Part shown: positions 51,928-60,157 of the stretch, piece by piece | How positions within the stretch are numbered: position 1 is the stretch's first letter | Layout: each line of letters begins with the position of its first letter | DNA from: Bacteroidota bacterium | GTDB taxonomy: Bacteria; Bacteroidota; Bacteroidia; Chitinophagales; Chitinophagaceae | Assembly (NCBI GenBank): GCA_023428755.1 | Contig: JAEYWX010000006.1 | Location: 124,001 to 188,000, forward strand | Reading direction: 5' to 3' | DNA length: 64,000 nt | Position numbers and translations under genes: made by a program | The notes under the pieces: model-generated | Database searches by the model: none | Seen by the model: only the letters and a program-made list of their open reading frames with translations | Told to the model about the DNA's origin: nothing

Positions 51928-52405
51928 AACTGCTATAAATTTCGCTGAGCTGTTTTTTAATACGGTGAATTTTTACACGCAGGTTGTTTTCGGTAATACC
52001 GGTAATGTCGGCGATCTCTTCATAAGGTTTGTCTTCAAGTACCAGTGTAATAATGAGCCTGTCTGTTTCGGCCAGCTTGCTGATGCATTTGTACAAGAGT
52101 TGCACTTCCTGTTCTTTGTTGCGTTCATCATCGGGTATCATCGCCAACCGTTCTTCATCGGCATCCACAAACTGTTCGTTCTTTTTGCGTAAGTGCGTTA
52201 AACAGGTGTTGGCAGCAATACGATAGATCCAGGTACTCCATGCAGCATCACCACGAAACTTCTCCATGTTCTTCCACACTTTTACAAAACTTTCCTGCAA
52301 CAGATCTTCGGCCAGCATCGCATCGCCGGTATAACCCAAACAGAGTTTGCGGATGCCGGGAGCATATTGCTTGTATAATGCAGTAAACTGTTCTTCCTGT
52401 TTCAT
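51914..52405 (-). CDS. ECF-type RNA polymerase sigma factor
   Basis: This 163-residue protein has region 2 (LCLGYTGDAMLAEDLLQESFVKVWK then FRGDAAWSTWIYRIAANTCLTHLRKK) and region 4 (KPYEEIADITGITENNLRVKIHRIKKQL). It directs RNA polymerase to stress or surface-signal genes. The downstream membrane protein gene probably encodes its controller. The gene lies 38 bp downstream of an alpha/beta hydrolase gene on the same strand. Confidence 0.92.
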   Translation of the reverse strand: MKQEEQFTALYKQYAPGIRKLCLGYTGDAMLAEDLLQESFVKVWKNMEKFRGDAAWSTWIYRIAANTCLTHLRKKNEQFVDADEERLAMIPDDERNKEQEVQLLYKCISKLAETDRLIITLVLEDKPYEEIADITGITENNLRVKIHRIKKQLSEIYSSYERL

Positions 52406-52443
52406 TCGGCGGTAAGATAATGTTGAATTTGGTTTTACAAAAC

Positions 52444-53289
52444 TTATTGTAAAAACGCATCCACTTTTGCATAAAACCAGTCGGGCACATCGTACATAAT
52501 AAAATGCTTGCTGTTGGCTACTTCAATGGTTTTGTTGGGCACATTTTTATATTGATGATTTAAAACAGATAAGCTGTTTGCTTCGGTACCATACAAACTG
52601 CCGAGTACTAATACGGGTTGTTTGATTTTGGCAATATCATCCCGCAGATCGGTTGTCGAAATTTCAACAATGGTATAGCCTAATGTTCTGCGATCGCACT
52701 GCGAACTCCAGGTTGCAATTTGAATGGCACGGATTGTATCATTTACCTGGTACAGCATCGAACGTGTCATATTGCTGATATAATTGGAATCGGGCAACAG
52801 TTCAAAATTTTTCGCAACTGTTTCGGGATCAAACTGCGGATTCTTTTTCAATACTTCAGCATTCGCAGTAGTATCCTGCATCGCCGAGATAAACGGTAAT
52901 CCATCCACACAAATAATTTTTCCAAACAAGTCAGGCGCTTCGCTGCTCACCCATAAACTCATAAATGCACCCAAACTATGACCGATCAACATCGGCTTAT
53001 TCAGCTTCTTTGTTTTTACATAGTTGATGAGTTCATTACGTACGGTTTTAAGAATGGGTGTATCCAACTTCGGCACACCAGCATAACCGGCAATGGTGAT
53101 CACGTGGCATTCGTAGCGGTCTTTTAAATGCGCTACCGTTTCGTTCCACACCTCACCGCTGCAGCTGTAACCGGGAATTAAAATAACGGGTTTGCCCTTG
53201 CCACTTACTTCTACTTTAAAAGCGTTGGTTTGTGCATTTGTTTGAAAGATGATAAGGCTGATAATAAGGAAACTGATAAGCTTTTTCAT
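52444..53289 (-). CDS. Alpha/beta hydrolase, secreted
   Basis: This 281-residue protein has a signal peptide (residues ~1-19). The fold shows PVILIPGYSCSGEVW, nucleophile elbow LIGHSLGAFMSLW, acid region LVLGSLYGTEAN and a final His in NSKHFIMYD. The substrate is unknown. It is divergent from the M1 peptidase gene. Confidence 0.82.
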   Translation of the reverse strand: MKKLISFLIISLIIFQTNAQTNAFKVEVSGKGKPVILIPGYSCSGEVWNETVAHLKDRYECHVITIAGYAGVPKLDTPILKTVRNELINYVKTKKLNKPMLIGHSLGAFMSLWVSSEAPDLFGKIICVDGLPFISAMQDTTANAEVLKKNPQFDPETVAKNFELLPDSNYISNMTRSMLYQVNDTIRAIQIATWSSQCDRRTLGYTIVEISTTDLRDDIAKIKQPVLVLGSLYGTEANSLSVLNHQYKNVPNKTIEVANSKHFIMYDVPDWFYAKVDAFLQ

Positions 53290-53480
53290 ATTTTTTGTTT
53301 GTGTTTATGTATTGGATGCAGGTGCAGAAGAATTATTACAGAAAAAGAAAAAAATATTTTTGCCGTAGGATCTTCTCCATCAACCCGGATGCAGAAAGCC
53401 TTATCGGGCTGCCTTTTAACAAAATATTCTTTCCCATATTGGCAAAGCTTCGTTTCTTTAGCGCTACTATTTATACAACT

Positions 53481-55409
53481 ATGAAGAGATTATTTTTCGT
53501 TGCAATTGCCGTATGTTTTTCTACTGCATTGCTGGCACAGAGTAAGTACGATCATCGGGAAGCATTTCATCCGTTCTTTTATCCAAATTTTGGGAATGAA
53601 TACCGGAGTGCCAGTGGTGAACCCGGCCCAAAATATTGGCAAAATCAGGCCAATTACAACATTCAGGCAACTATTGATCCGGACAAACATACAGTTAGCG
53701 GCACCGTTGCCTTGCAGTATGTAAACAACAGTCCCGATGCGTTACGTTTTCTATGGTTGCAACTCGATCAAAATATTTACAGGAAAGATTCACGTGGTTC
53801 TGCCACCACTACTACGCTGGGTGGCCGTTGGGCCAATGGAGAGTTTACCGAAGGGCATATGATCCAATCAGTAAAGATCGAGCAGAACGGAAAAATGGTT
53901 GATGCAAAATACCATGTAACAGATACACGGATGCAGATTTGGTTACCAGAGGTATTAAAAAATGCAGGAGCATCTGCAAAAGTGGTGATCGAATACAAGT
54001 TTGCGATTCCTGAATATGGAACAGATCGTATGGGCCGCTTGAAACAAAAAGATGGCTGGATCTATGAAGTGGCGCAATGGTTTCCACGGGCCTGTGTGTA
54101 CGATGATATCAATGGATGGAATGTAAATCCGTATCTCGGTGCGGGTGAGTTTTATTTGGAATATGGAACAATTGATTACAGCATTGCAGCGCCATCAAAC
54201 ATGATCGTTGTTGGTAGTGGTGCGTTGTTGAATCCGGAAGAATGTTTTACGGCAGAGCAGATCAAACGTTGGGGCGATGCGATGAACAGCGATAAAACCG
54301 TAATGATCCGTACTGCAGATGAAGTGAACAAAGCTTCATCACGTCCCGGCAATCCGTTCACTACATGGAAATTCAAATGTGAAAACACAAGAGATGTGGC
54401 ATGGGCAGCCAGTACTGCCTTCATCATGGATGCAGCACGTATCAACCTCCCAAGCGGAAAAACGTCAATGGCTGTAAGTGTGTATCCAAGAGAAAGTGCA
54501 TCGAAAAGAGATGGAAACGACTGGCGACGTTCAACTGAATACACAAAGGCAAGTATTGAATTTTACAGTAATTATTTATATGAATTTCCTTATCCCGTTG
54601 CAACAAATGTAGCAGGTGTAGTAGGGGGAATGGAATATCCCGGCATTGTATTTTGCAGTGCAGCAGCAACAGAAGCAGGTTTGTTTGGTGTAACCGATCA
54701 CGAGTTTGGTCATACCTGGTTCCCGATGATCGTTGGCAGTAACGAACGGAAATTTGCATGGATGGATGAAGGGTTCAATACGTTCATCAACATTCTTTCA
54801 AGTGAAGCATTCAACAAAGGCGAATACAAAGAGGTGCCCAGTGTTAGCGGTATTGCCAATGCCATGTTCAACGAACGAATGGATGGGATGTTGAATGGTG
54901 CAGATGTAGTACAACAGCAAAATCTTGGCATAGCAGCTTATTACAAACCCGGTGTGATGTTGTATGTATTGCGGAACGAAGTATTGGGTGCAGATCGTTT
55001 CGACAGAGCCCTGAAAGAATATGTGCGTCGCTGGGCGTTTAAACATCCAACGCCATGGGACTTTTTTCATACCATTGAAAATGTGGCAGGTGAAGATCTC
55101 AACTGGTTCTGGCGCAGCTGGGCATTGAATACATGGAAGTTTGATGTGGCAGTAAAAGAAGTAGAGTCAATAAAAAACGGAGCTATGATCACCTTGCAAT
55201 TGCAGGAAAAAATGCCGATGCCGCTTACCGTAAAAGTAGTGGATGTAAATGGTGACGAACAAATGATCAAACTTCCGGTGGAAGTTTGGCAACGGGGCGA
55301 TACCTGGAGTTTTCCGGTAGAAACAAAAGCTGCCATTAAAGAAGTAGTAGCTGATCCTGAGCAACGTTTACCCGATGTAAACAAGAGTAATAACAGCTGG
55401 AAGAAGTAA
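53481..55409 (+). CDS. M1 family metallopeptidase, secreted
   Basis: This 642-residue aminopeptidase-type protein has a signal peptide (ending LLAQ). GGMEYPGIVF corresponds to the exopeptidase motif (GAMEN in most family members), and VTDHEFGHTWFPMIVGSNERKFAWMDEGF supplies HEFGH plus the downstream Glu zinc ligand (HExxH-x18-E). It should cleave N-terminal residues from peptides in the periplasm or outside. The ATG at 53481 is directly before the signal peptide; an earlier frame start lacks one. Confidence 0.92.
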   Translation: MKRLFFVAIAVCFSTALLAQSKYDHREAFHPFFYPNFGNEYRSASGEPGPKYWQNQANYNIQATIDPDKHTVSGTVALQYVNNSPDALRFLWLQLDQNIYRKDSRGSATTTTLGGRWANGEFTEGHMIQSVKIEQNGKMVDAKYHVTDTRMQIWLPEVLKNAGASAKVVIEYKFAIPEYGTDRMGRLKQKDGWIYEVAQWFPRACVYDDINGWNVNPYLGAGEFYLEYGTIDYSIAAPSNMIVVGSGALLNPEECFTAEQIKRWGDAMNSDKTVMIRTADEVNKASSRPGNPFTTWKFKCENTRDVAWAASTAFIMDAARINLPSGKTSMAVSVYPRESASKRDGNDWRRSTEYTKASIEFYSNYLYEFPYPVATNVAGVVGGMEYPGIVFCSAAATEAGLFGVTDHEFGHTWFPMIVGSNERKFAWMDEGFNTFINILSSEAFNKGEYKEVPSVSGIANAMFNERMDGMLNGADVVQQQNLGIAAYYKPGVMLYVLRNEVLGADRFDRALKEYVRRWAFKHPTPWDFFHTIENVAGEDLNWFWRSWALNTWKFDVAVKEVESIKNGAMITLQLQEKMPMPLTVKVVDVNGDEQMIKLPVEVWQRGDTWSFPVETKAAIKEVVADPEQRLPDVNKSNNSWKK

Positions 55410-55429
55410 TATCGATCCATTCAAATAAT

Positions 55430-55463
55430 AAAAAAAGTCACGCTGCGAAGCGTGACTTTTTTT
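55430..55463. terminator. Terminator after M1 peptidase gene
   Basis: AAAAAAGTCACGCT and AGCGTGACTTTTTT hairpin with GCGA loop; T runs on both sides, so it can act for both convergent genes. Confidence 0.88.
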
Positions 55464-55481
55464 GTTGAACCGTAGTGAAAC

Positions 55482-56249
55482 TTATAAGTTCAAATTGAAA
55501 AATGTATTGATGATGATGCCATTGTTGTGTTGAAATACATTTCGTCCGCCGATCTCTCTTGATAACTGTACGATCTGACTGATATATCCGGCTTCCAATC
55601 TGAATTTCGGTGAAAAACGATACCCCAGTAACAAACCAAAACGGTTCTGATCAAAAATATTCTCGTTCACATTCTTTCCAAAGCCAACGAGTATTTCATC
55701 ATACGCTGCCACATATGGTTCTTTATCTTCCAGTGTTTTTCCTTTTAACGATTGTTGTACACGCAGCATGTAACGTGCACGGTTCATAAATAACCAATCG
55801 TCTGGTTTTACAGATGCAGCGCTGTTGTAACGAGGCAGCCAGCGTTGCTCCAGCATAATTCTGTGTGTAAGATCTAATGAGCCGGTTCGTTGTGCAAGTG
55901 TTGCCACTTGATACATACGATGTTCAGTAAATGTTTTACCAAATGGATTGAGCGGATAATCGCCATAAGCATAGGTTTCGGCCCATGCATAACCAATCCG
56001 TAAAACAGTACTGCTGTTTGCGTGATAATTGATGCCTGTACGCAATAAACTTTGTTGCCACGTTGAAAGATAGTCCTCTCTCCGCCATTGGTATTCCAGG
56101 TGTGCGCTCCATTTTTTATTAAACGCAAACGTTCCTGTGCCGGTGTACCAGCCAATGCTGTTGTTATCTCTCAGTCTTGTGTTTTGTGCTGATGTGGATG
56201 CAGTGCATAAAAATAGTGCTGCTGCAAACAGATAGATCAATTGTTTCAT
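55482..56249 (-). CDS. DUF2490-like outer-membrane barrel protein
   Basis: This 255-residue protein has a signal peptide ending STSAQN. The remainder alternates hydrophobic and polar residues with aromatic ends (WSAHLEYQWRRED, RIGYAWAETYAYGDYP, HRIMLEQRWLPRYN), as in the DUF2490 family of predicted beta-barrels. Function unknown. It lies 25 bp downstream of the metallophosphoesterase gene, probably in one operon with it. Confidence 0.75.
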   Translation of the reverse strand: MKQLIYLFAAALFLCTASTSAQNTRLRDNNSIGWYTGTGTFAFNKKWSAHLEYQWRREDYLSTWQQSLLRTGINYHANSSTVLRIGYAWAETYAYGDYPLNPFGKTFTEHRMYQVATLAQRTGSLDLTHRIMLEQRWLPRYNSAASVKPDDWLFMNRARYMLRVQQSLKGKTLEDKEPYVAAYDEILVGFGKNVNENIFDQNRFGLLLGYRFSPKFRLEAGYISQIVQLSREIGGRNVFQHNNGIIINTFFNLNL

Positions 56250-56274
56250 GACCGGCAAAGGTAACGGCAAATGA

Positions 56275-57363
56275 TCAAATGAGCAGATCGTTCAGTTTCA
56301 TTTCTTCCAGTACTTCCCGGATGGAATGGTTGTCTTTCTTTTTCCATTTGATGAGGCGGATCATTCCATCGGCTATTTCAATACCGGTAATATCGCCATC
56401 ACTATAACAACAACAACCGGTATTAAAGTAAAAGGGTTTCATGTTAGTATAGTTGCTGTTCACATAATCATATTCTTCCTGGCGAAAGCGGATCTCTTTA
56501 TTGAGTTGCTGAATGGCCGTTTCATTGTTTGTTTGTTTTGCTTCGATGAGCTGTTTGTATAAACGTTCCAGGTGTGTGAGTGATGCAAATACGGGTTGAT
56601 GTGTATGCCCGGTAATCAACACAGGATTTTGTTCCTGCTTGCTCCATTCGTACATAAAACGGTTGTGTACTGTTTTTAATTCCTTACTGGCAGCAGGAGT
56701 ATTGGGGTTGAGGTTGAGATAGCTTTGCAACGGTCCCCATACCCGTGATACAAACCATGCACTAAAAGGATTGCCATCACTTTGTCCATCACCCTGGTGG
56801 CCGTGTGTAAGAAGGAAGTTGAGTGAAGTATTGTTGATGCTTGTTTGCAATACTACTGCTTCATATATTTTCACTGTTTCGCCATACATGCTGAAGAGCT
56901 GCAGGCCGGCAAACGGATCGTTGTTCCAGAACACATCATGATTGCCAAATACCTTTGTAAAGCGTTTTGCAGTAAGAAATTTTTTCTCTGCTTCGGTTGT
57001 GATCTTGTTGTTCGATTTTACGGGCCACACCGTGTTCTCCCACAATTCTTCACTATCACCCAATGAAATAAAATGATAGCCTTCATTGAAATAATGATCC
57101 AATGCGGCGAGGTAGTTTGGCTCGGCCCACATAAAATCATCACTGCCATTTTTAGCGCCTTTGTGTTGATCGCTGAAGATGATGAAACGGTCTGTAGCTG
57201 CATTCATCGGTACTAACAAACCTTTCTTTCCCGGATTTTCTAACGTGTGTGTATATAATTTACTTAGTGCTTCGTGTACACGTTGCAGGTTGGGTTTGCT
57301 GGAAAAACGATTCGCCAGCGAAACAACAGGTTTCGTTAAAATCGATTGCAAAAATTTGCGCAT
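56275..57363 (-). CDS. Metallophosphoesterase
   Basis: This 362-residue protein has the five phosphoesterase motifs: IIFSDQHKG, ISLGDSEELWE, FGNHDVF, LLTHGHQGD and ITGHTHQPVF. These bind two metal ions. The substrate (nucleotide, lipid or protein phosphate) cannot be inferred. It is divergent from the kinase-RapZ fusion gene, sharing a 49-bp promoter region. Confidence 0.88.
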   Translation of the reverse strand: MRKFLQSILTKPVVSLANRFSSKPNLQRVHEALSKLYTHTLENPGKKGLLVPMNAATDRFIIFSDQHKGAKNGSDDFMWAEPNYLAALDHYFNEGYHFISLGDSEELWENTVWPVKSNNKITTEAEKKFLTAKRFTKVFGNHDVFWNNDPFAGLQLFSMYGETVKIYEAVVLQTSINNTSLNFLLTHGHQGDGQSDGNPFSAWFVSRVWGPLQSYLNLNPNTPAASKELKTVHNRFMYEWSKQEQNPVLITGHTHQPVFASLTHLERLYKQLIEAKQTNNETAIQQLNKEIRFRQEEYDYVNSNYTNMKPFYFNTGCCCYSDGDITGIEIADGMIRLIKWKKKDNHSIREVLEEMKLNDLLI

Positions 57364-57412
57364 ACAGATATACTTATTGCTAAAATAGCTATTTTTCGTT
57401 CCTTTGATTGTT

Positions 57413-58867
57413 ATGCAAGAAATACATGAACAGATCGCATTGCTGTATCAACGTTGTTTTGGTAAGCAGCCTGCCTCTATCGAAAAAGTGCCGCAAAGCG
57501 GAAGCGACCGGGTTTATTATCGTGTAACCGGGGAACCAACCTGTATTGCTACCTGGAGTAAGAATATTAAAGAAACACAAACCTTCTTAAAATTCAGTAA
57601 GCATTTTAAACAGGCCAATTGCCCGGTGCCAACTATCTATGCAGTGGCCGATGATGAACTAATTTATTTGCAGGAAGATTTTGGCGATGTGTCGTTGTTG
57701 AATGAACTGGAGAAGCATGGCCATACTGATCATACATATCGTTTGTTTCAGCAAAGTCTGGAGAAACTGGCGCATATGCAGATCAAAGGGCATGTAGATT
57801 TTAATTACGATTGGTGTATCACCTCCCGTGAGTTTGGTAGGCAGGCTATTGTGTCGGATCTGTTGTATTTCCGGTATTATTTTTTAGATACATTGAAGAT
57901 CCCGTACGATAAAGAAAAACTGATCGAGGATTTCGAAGACCTCAGTATTTATCTCACCCGTGTGGATCATAAGTATTTTATGTTCCGTGATTTTCAAAGC
58001 AGGAATATACAGGTGAAAGAAGGAAAGGTACATTTCATCGATTACCAGGGAGGTATGAAGGGTGCTGTGCAGTATGATGTTGCGTCGTTATTGTGGCAGG
58101 CAAAAGCAGAGTTATCGGACGAATGGAAAGACAGTTTGTTGCAATACTATATGGATTGTTTAGAAAAGGTATTGCAGAAAGAAATTGACCGTACCCGATT
58201 TGTAAGTCAGTACAATGGTTATGTATTGATCCGTTTGTTGCAGGTGTTGGGTGCGTATGGCTTTCGGGGTTTGTTTGAACGTAAAGCACATTTCTTAACC
58301 AGTATTCCATTGGCGTTACGCAATATCAAATGGTTTTTAAGTAACCGGAATGTGGGCATTGTATTGCCCGAGTTTGAACGTTTGCTGGGATTGATGGTGC
58401 AGGATGAAGTGATCCATCGGTTTGAACCGCCCAAAGCAACCGAGGAAACACCGTTGGTGGTACGTATCAACAGCTTCTCCTATAAGACAACCGGTATACC
58501 TGCCGATGAAACAGACAATGGTGGTGGTTTTGTATTTGATTGCAGAGGTATTTTAAATCCCGGTCGTATCCAGGAATTTAAAACGCAAACGGGAAGAGAT
58601 AAAGGCGTGAAAGATTTTCTGGAGCAGCAAACAAAAATGCCGCAGTTTTTAAACAGCGTGTATAATCTTGTTGACATTGCCGTTGAAGATTACATGCAAC
58701 GCAACTTTGCGAATCTGCAGATCAGTTTTGGTTGCACCGGTGGGCAACACCGCAGTGTATATGCTGCTGATGCATTGGCCCGTCATTTAAAAAATAAGTA
58801 TGGGGTGAAGGTTGAATTGAAACATGTGGTGCAGGATGCGAAGAACTGGGTAAATGAAACATACTGA
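57413..58867 (+). CDS. AmgK-like sugar kinase fused to a RapZ C-terminal domain
   Basis: This 484-residue protein has an N-terminal APH-type kinase (~1-320): the catalytic loop reads FRDFQSRNIQV (HRDFxxxN variant) and the metal-binding Asp lies in VHFIDYQGG. Residues ~350-484 are a RapZ C-terminal domain with FGCTGGQHRSV. The next gene is a MurU-like nucleotidyltransferase; AmgK and MurU are the known kinase/uridylyltransferase pair that recycles MurNAc in peptidoglycan. RapZ-C domains bind regulatory RNA or sugar-related ligands in other bacteria. Recycling is the best inference for this pair. Confidence 0.78.
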   Translation: MQEIHEQIALLYQRCFGKQPASIEKVPQSGSDRVYYRVTGEPTCIATWSKNIKETQTFLKFSKHFKQANCPVPTIYAVADDELIYLQEDFGDVSLLNELEKHGHTDHTYRLFQQSLEKLAHMQIKGHVDFNYDWCITSREFGRQAIVSDLLYFRYYFLDTLKIPYDKEKLIEDFEDLSIYLTRVDHKYFMFRDFQSRNIQVKEGKVHFIDYQGGMKGAVQYDVASLLWQAKAELSDEWKDSLLQYYMDCLEKVLQKEIDRTRFVSQYNGYVLIRLLQVLGAYGFRGLFERKAHFLTSIPLALRNIKWFLSNRNVGIVLPEFERLLGLMVQDEVIHRFEPPKATEETPLVVRINSFSYKTTGIPADETDNGGGFVFDCRGILNPGRIQEFKTQTGRDKGVKDFLEQQTKMPQFLNSVYNLVDIAVEDYMQRNFANLQISFGCTGGQHRSVYAADALARHLKNKYGVKVELKHVVQDAKNWVNETY

Positions 58868-58870
58868 TTT

Positions 58871-58940
58871 GTGAGTGGTGAATGGTGAGTAGTGAATGGA
58901 AGGTTGTGAGTTAAGAGTTATGTGTTATGGGTGTTGAAGG
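58871..58940 (+). repeat. Ten-unit degenerate heptamer repeat
   Basis: Units of 7 bp such as GTGAGTG, GTGAATG, GTGAGTA, GTGAATG and GTGAGTT run for ~70 bp in the gap between the kinase fusion and MurU-like genes. Longest heptamer array in the window. Confidence 0.7.
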
Positions 58941-59042
58941 CAAATGCAGTGGAGCAGTTTGCGGTTATCCAGACCTTAGGGAGATCTGTTAAATAATAGT
59001 TGGTTGTTTTTATTTCGATTACCAAAACAAAAAAGTGTAAGA

Positions 59043-59834
59043 ATGAACGCTGCATTTAATCAAGATGTTACTGGTTCCCCCTTTAGGGGGCGGAGGGGGC
59101 TTAAAGCAATGATTTTTGCAGCAGGCTTGGGTACACGTTTTAAACCATGGACCGATCATCATCCCAAAGCATTGGCCATGGTGAATGGGAAAAGTTTATT
59201 GCAACGCAATATTGAATACTTACAGCAATATGGTATTACGGATGTGGTGGTGAATGTGCATCATTTTGCAGATCAGATCATTGAGGCAGTTGAAAAAAAT
59301 AAAGGATGGGGGAGCCATGTTGTAATCAGTGACGAGCGGGATGAAGTGCTGGAAACAGGTGGTGGATTAGTAAAAGCAAGACATCTGCTGGAAGGCGACG
59401 AACCCTTTGTTACAATCAATGTGGATATACTTACCAATTTAAATCTGGATGCACTGCTTTCGTATCATCAGCAACAAAAACCACTCATTTCATTTGCAGT
59501 TACCAACCGTAAAACGGCTCGTAATTTTTTGTTTGATTCGAACGATCAACTATGTGGCTGGCGCAATGTAATAACCGGCGAAGAAAAAGGTCCGGTGCTT
59601 TCTTACGCTGCCAATGAAAAGCAGAAGCTGGTTGAGAAAGCGTATAGTTGTGTGGTGGTGTTTGAACCACGTGTGTTTTCACTCATTCGTCAAAGCGGAA
59701 AATTTTCACTTACTGAAACGTATTTAGACTTGGCAGCAGAGCATACGATTCTTGGTTATGATCATAGTGGTGATGTGTTGGTGGATGTGGGGAAGCCGGA
59801 GAGTGTGGCGGTGGCAGAAGCTGCTTTTCAATAA
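59043..59834 (+). CDS. MurU-like sugar nucleotidyltransferase
   Basis: The protein (263 residues from the ATG at 59043) has KAMIFAAGLGTRFKPWTDHH, the Rossmann nucleotide-binding loop of NTP transferases, and FVTINVDILTNLNLDAL with the catalytic Asp. Family members of this size beside AmgK convert MurNAc-1-P to UDP-MurNAc. A palindromic element sits just before LKAM: codons that would be MKAM in relatives read LKAM, so translation must begin upstream (59043) and run through the repeat, or at an internal ATG (59110). Confidence 0.75.
   Translation: MNAAFNQDVTGSPFRGRRGLKAMIFAAGLGTRFKPWTDHHPKALAMVNGKSLLQRNIEYLQQYGITDVVVNVHHFADQIIEAVEKNKGWGSHVVISDERDEVLETGGGLVKARHLLEGDEPFVTINVDILTNLNLDALLSYHQQQKPLISFAVTNRKTARNFLFDSNDQLCGWRNVITGEEKGPVLSYAANEKQKLVEKAYSCVVVFEPRVFSLIRQSGKFSLTETYLDLAAEHTILGYDHSGDVLVDVGKPESVAVAEAAFQ
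59074..59101 (-). repeat. C-rich palindromic element inside the MurU-like gene
   Basis: CCCCCTTTAGGGGGCGGAGG core, read in frame as GSPFRGRRG directly before the nucleotide-binding loop. It appears to have replaced the original start codon. Confidence 0.65.
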
Positions 59835-60157
59835 GCTTGTTGATAGCGTTTATTTCCTATTACTTTTTCTTCTGGGCTTTGGTTGAGCTTGCTTCGCAAG
59901 CAATTATTTTTTGTCACTTTTGCTTGTCCAAAAGTAACCAAAAGACAGCCGAAACATATTACCCCCATGTTTCGGCAGCAGCCTTGATTTAACAGGGGTA
60001 CTACTGTGGTGAAAAGCAGTTGTAGTTACACGATCATCCTATGTGAAACAGTTTGATTAATGATTAGTAGTTTGCTTTTTTATAATTGACCATTGCATAT
60101 GAACAGTCATCTTACATTTAAGATGACTGTTCATATTTATATGTGCTCTTTATTAAG
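59835..60157. other. Repeat-rich convergent intergenic region
   Basis: No gene is visible. The segment holds the hairpin CTTGCTTCGCAAG near 59890, a GCCGAAACAT/ATGTTTCGGC inverted repeat near 59951-59979, and the long terminator hairpin at 60097-60136. The TTTTGCTTGTCCAAAAGTAA stretch near 59920 is like a common dispersed Bacteroidota repeat, from memory. Confidence 0.45.
60097..60136. terminator. Perfect 18-bp hairpin between convergent genes
   Basis: ATATGAACAGTCATCTTA and its exact complement around a CATT loop; likely terminates one or both flanking genes. Confidence 0.7.
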
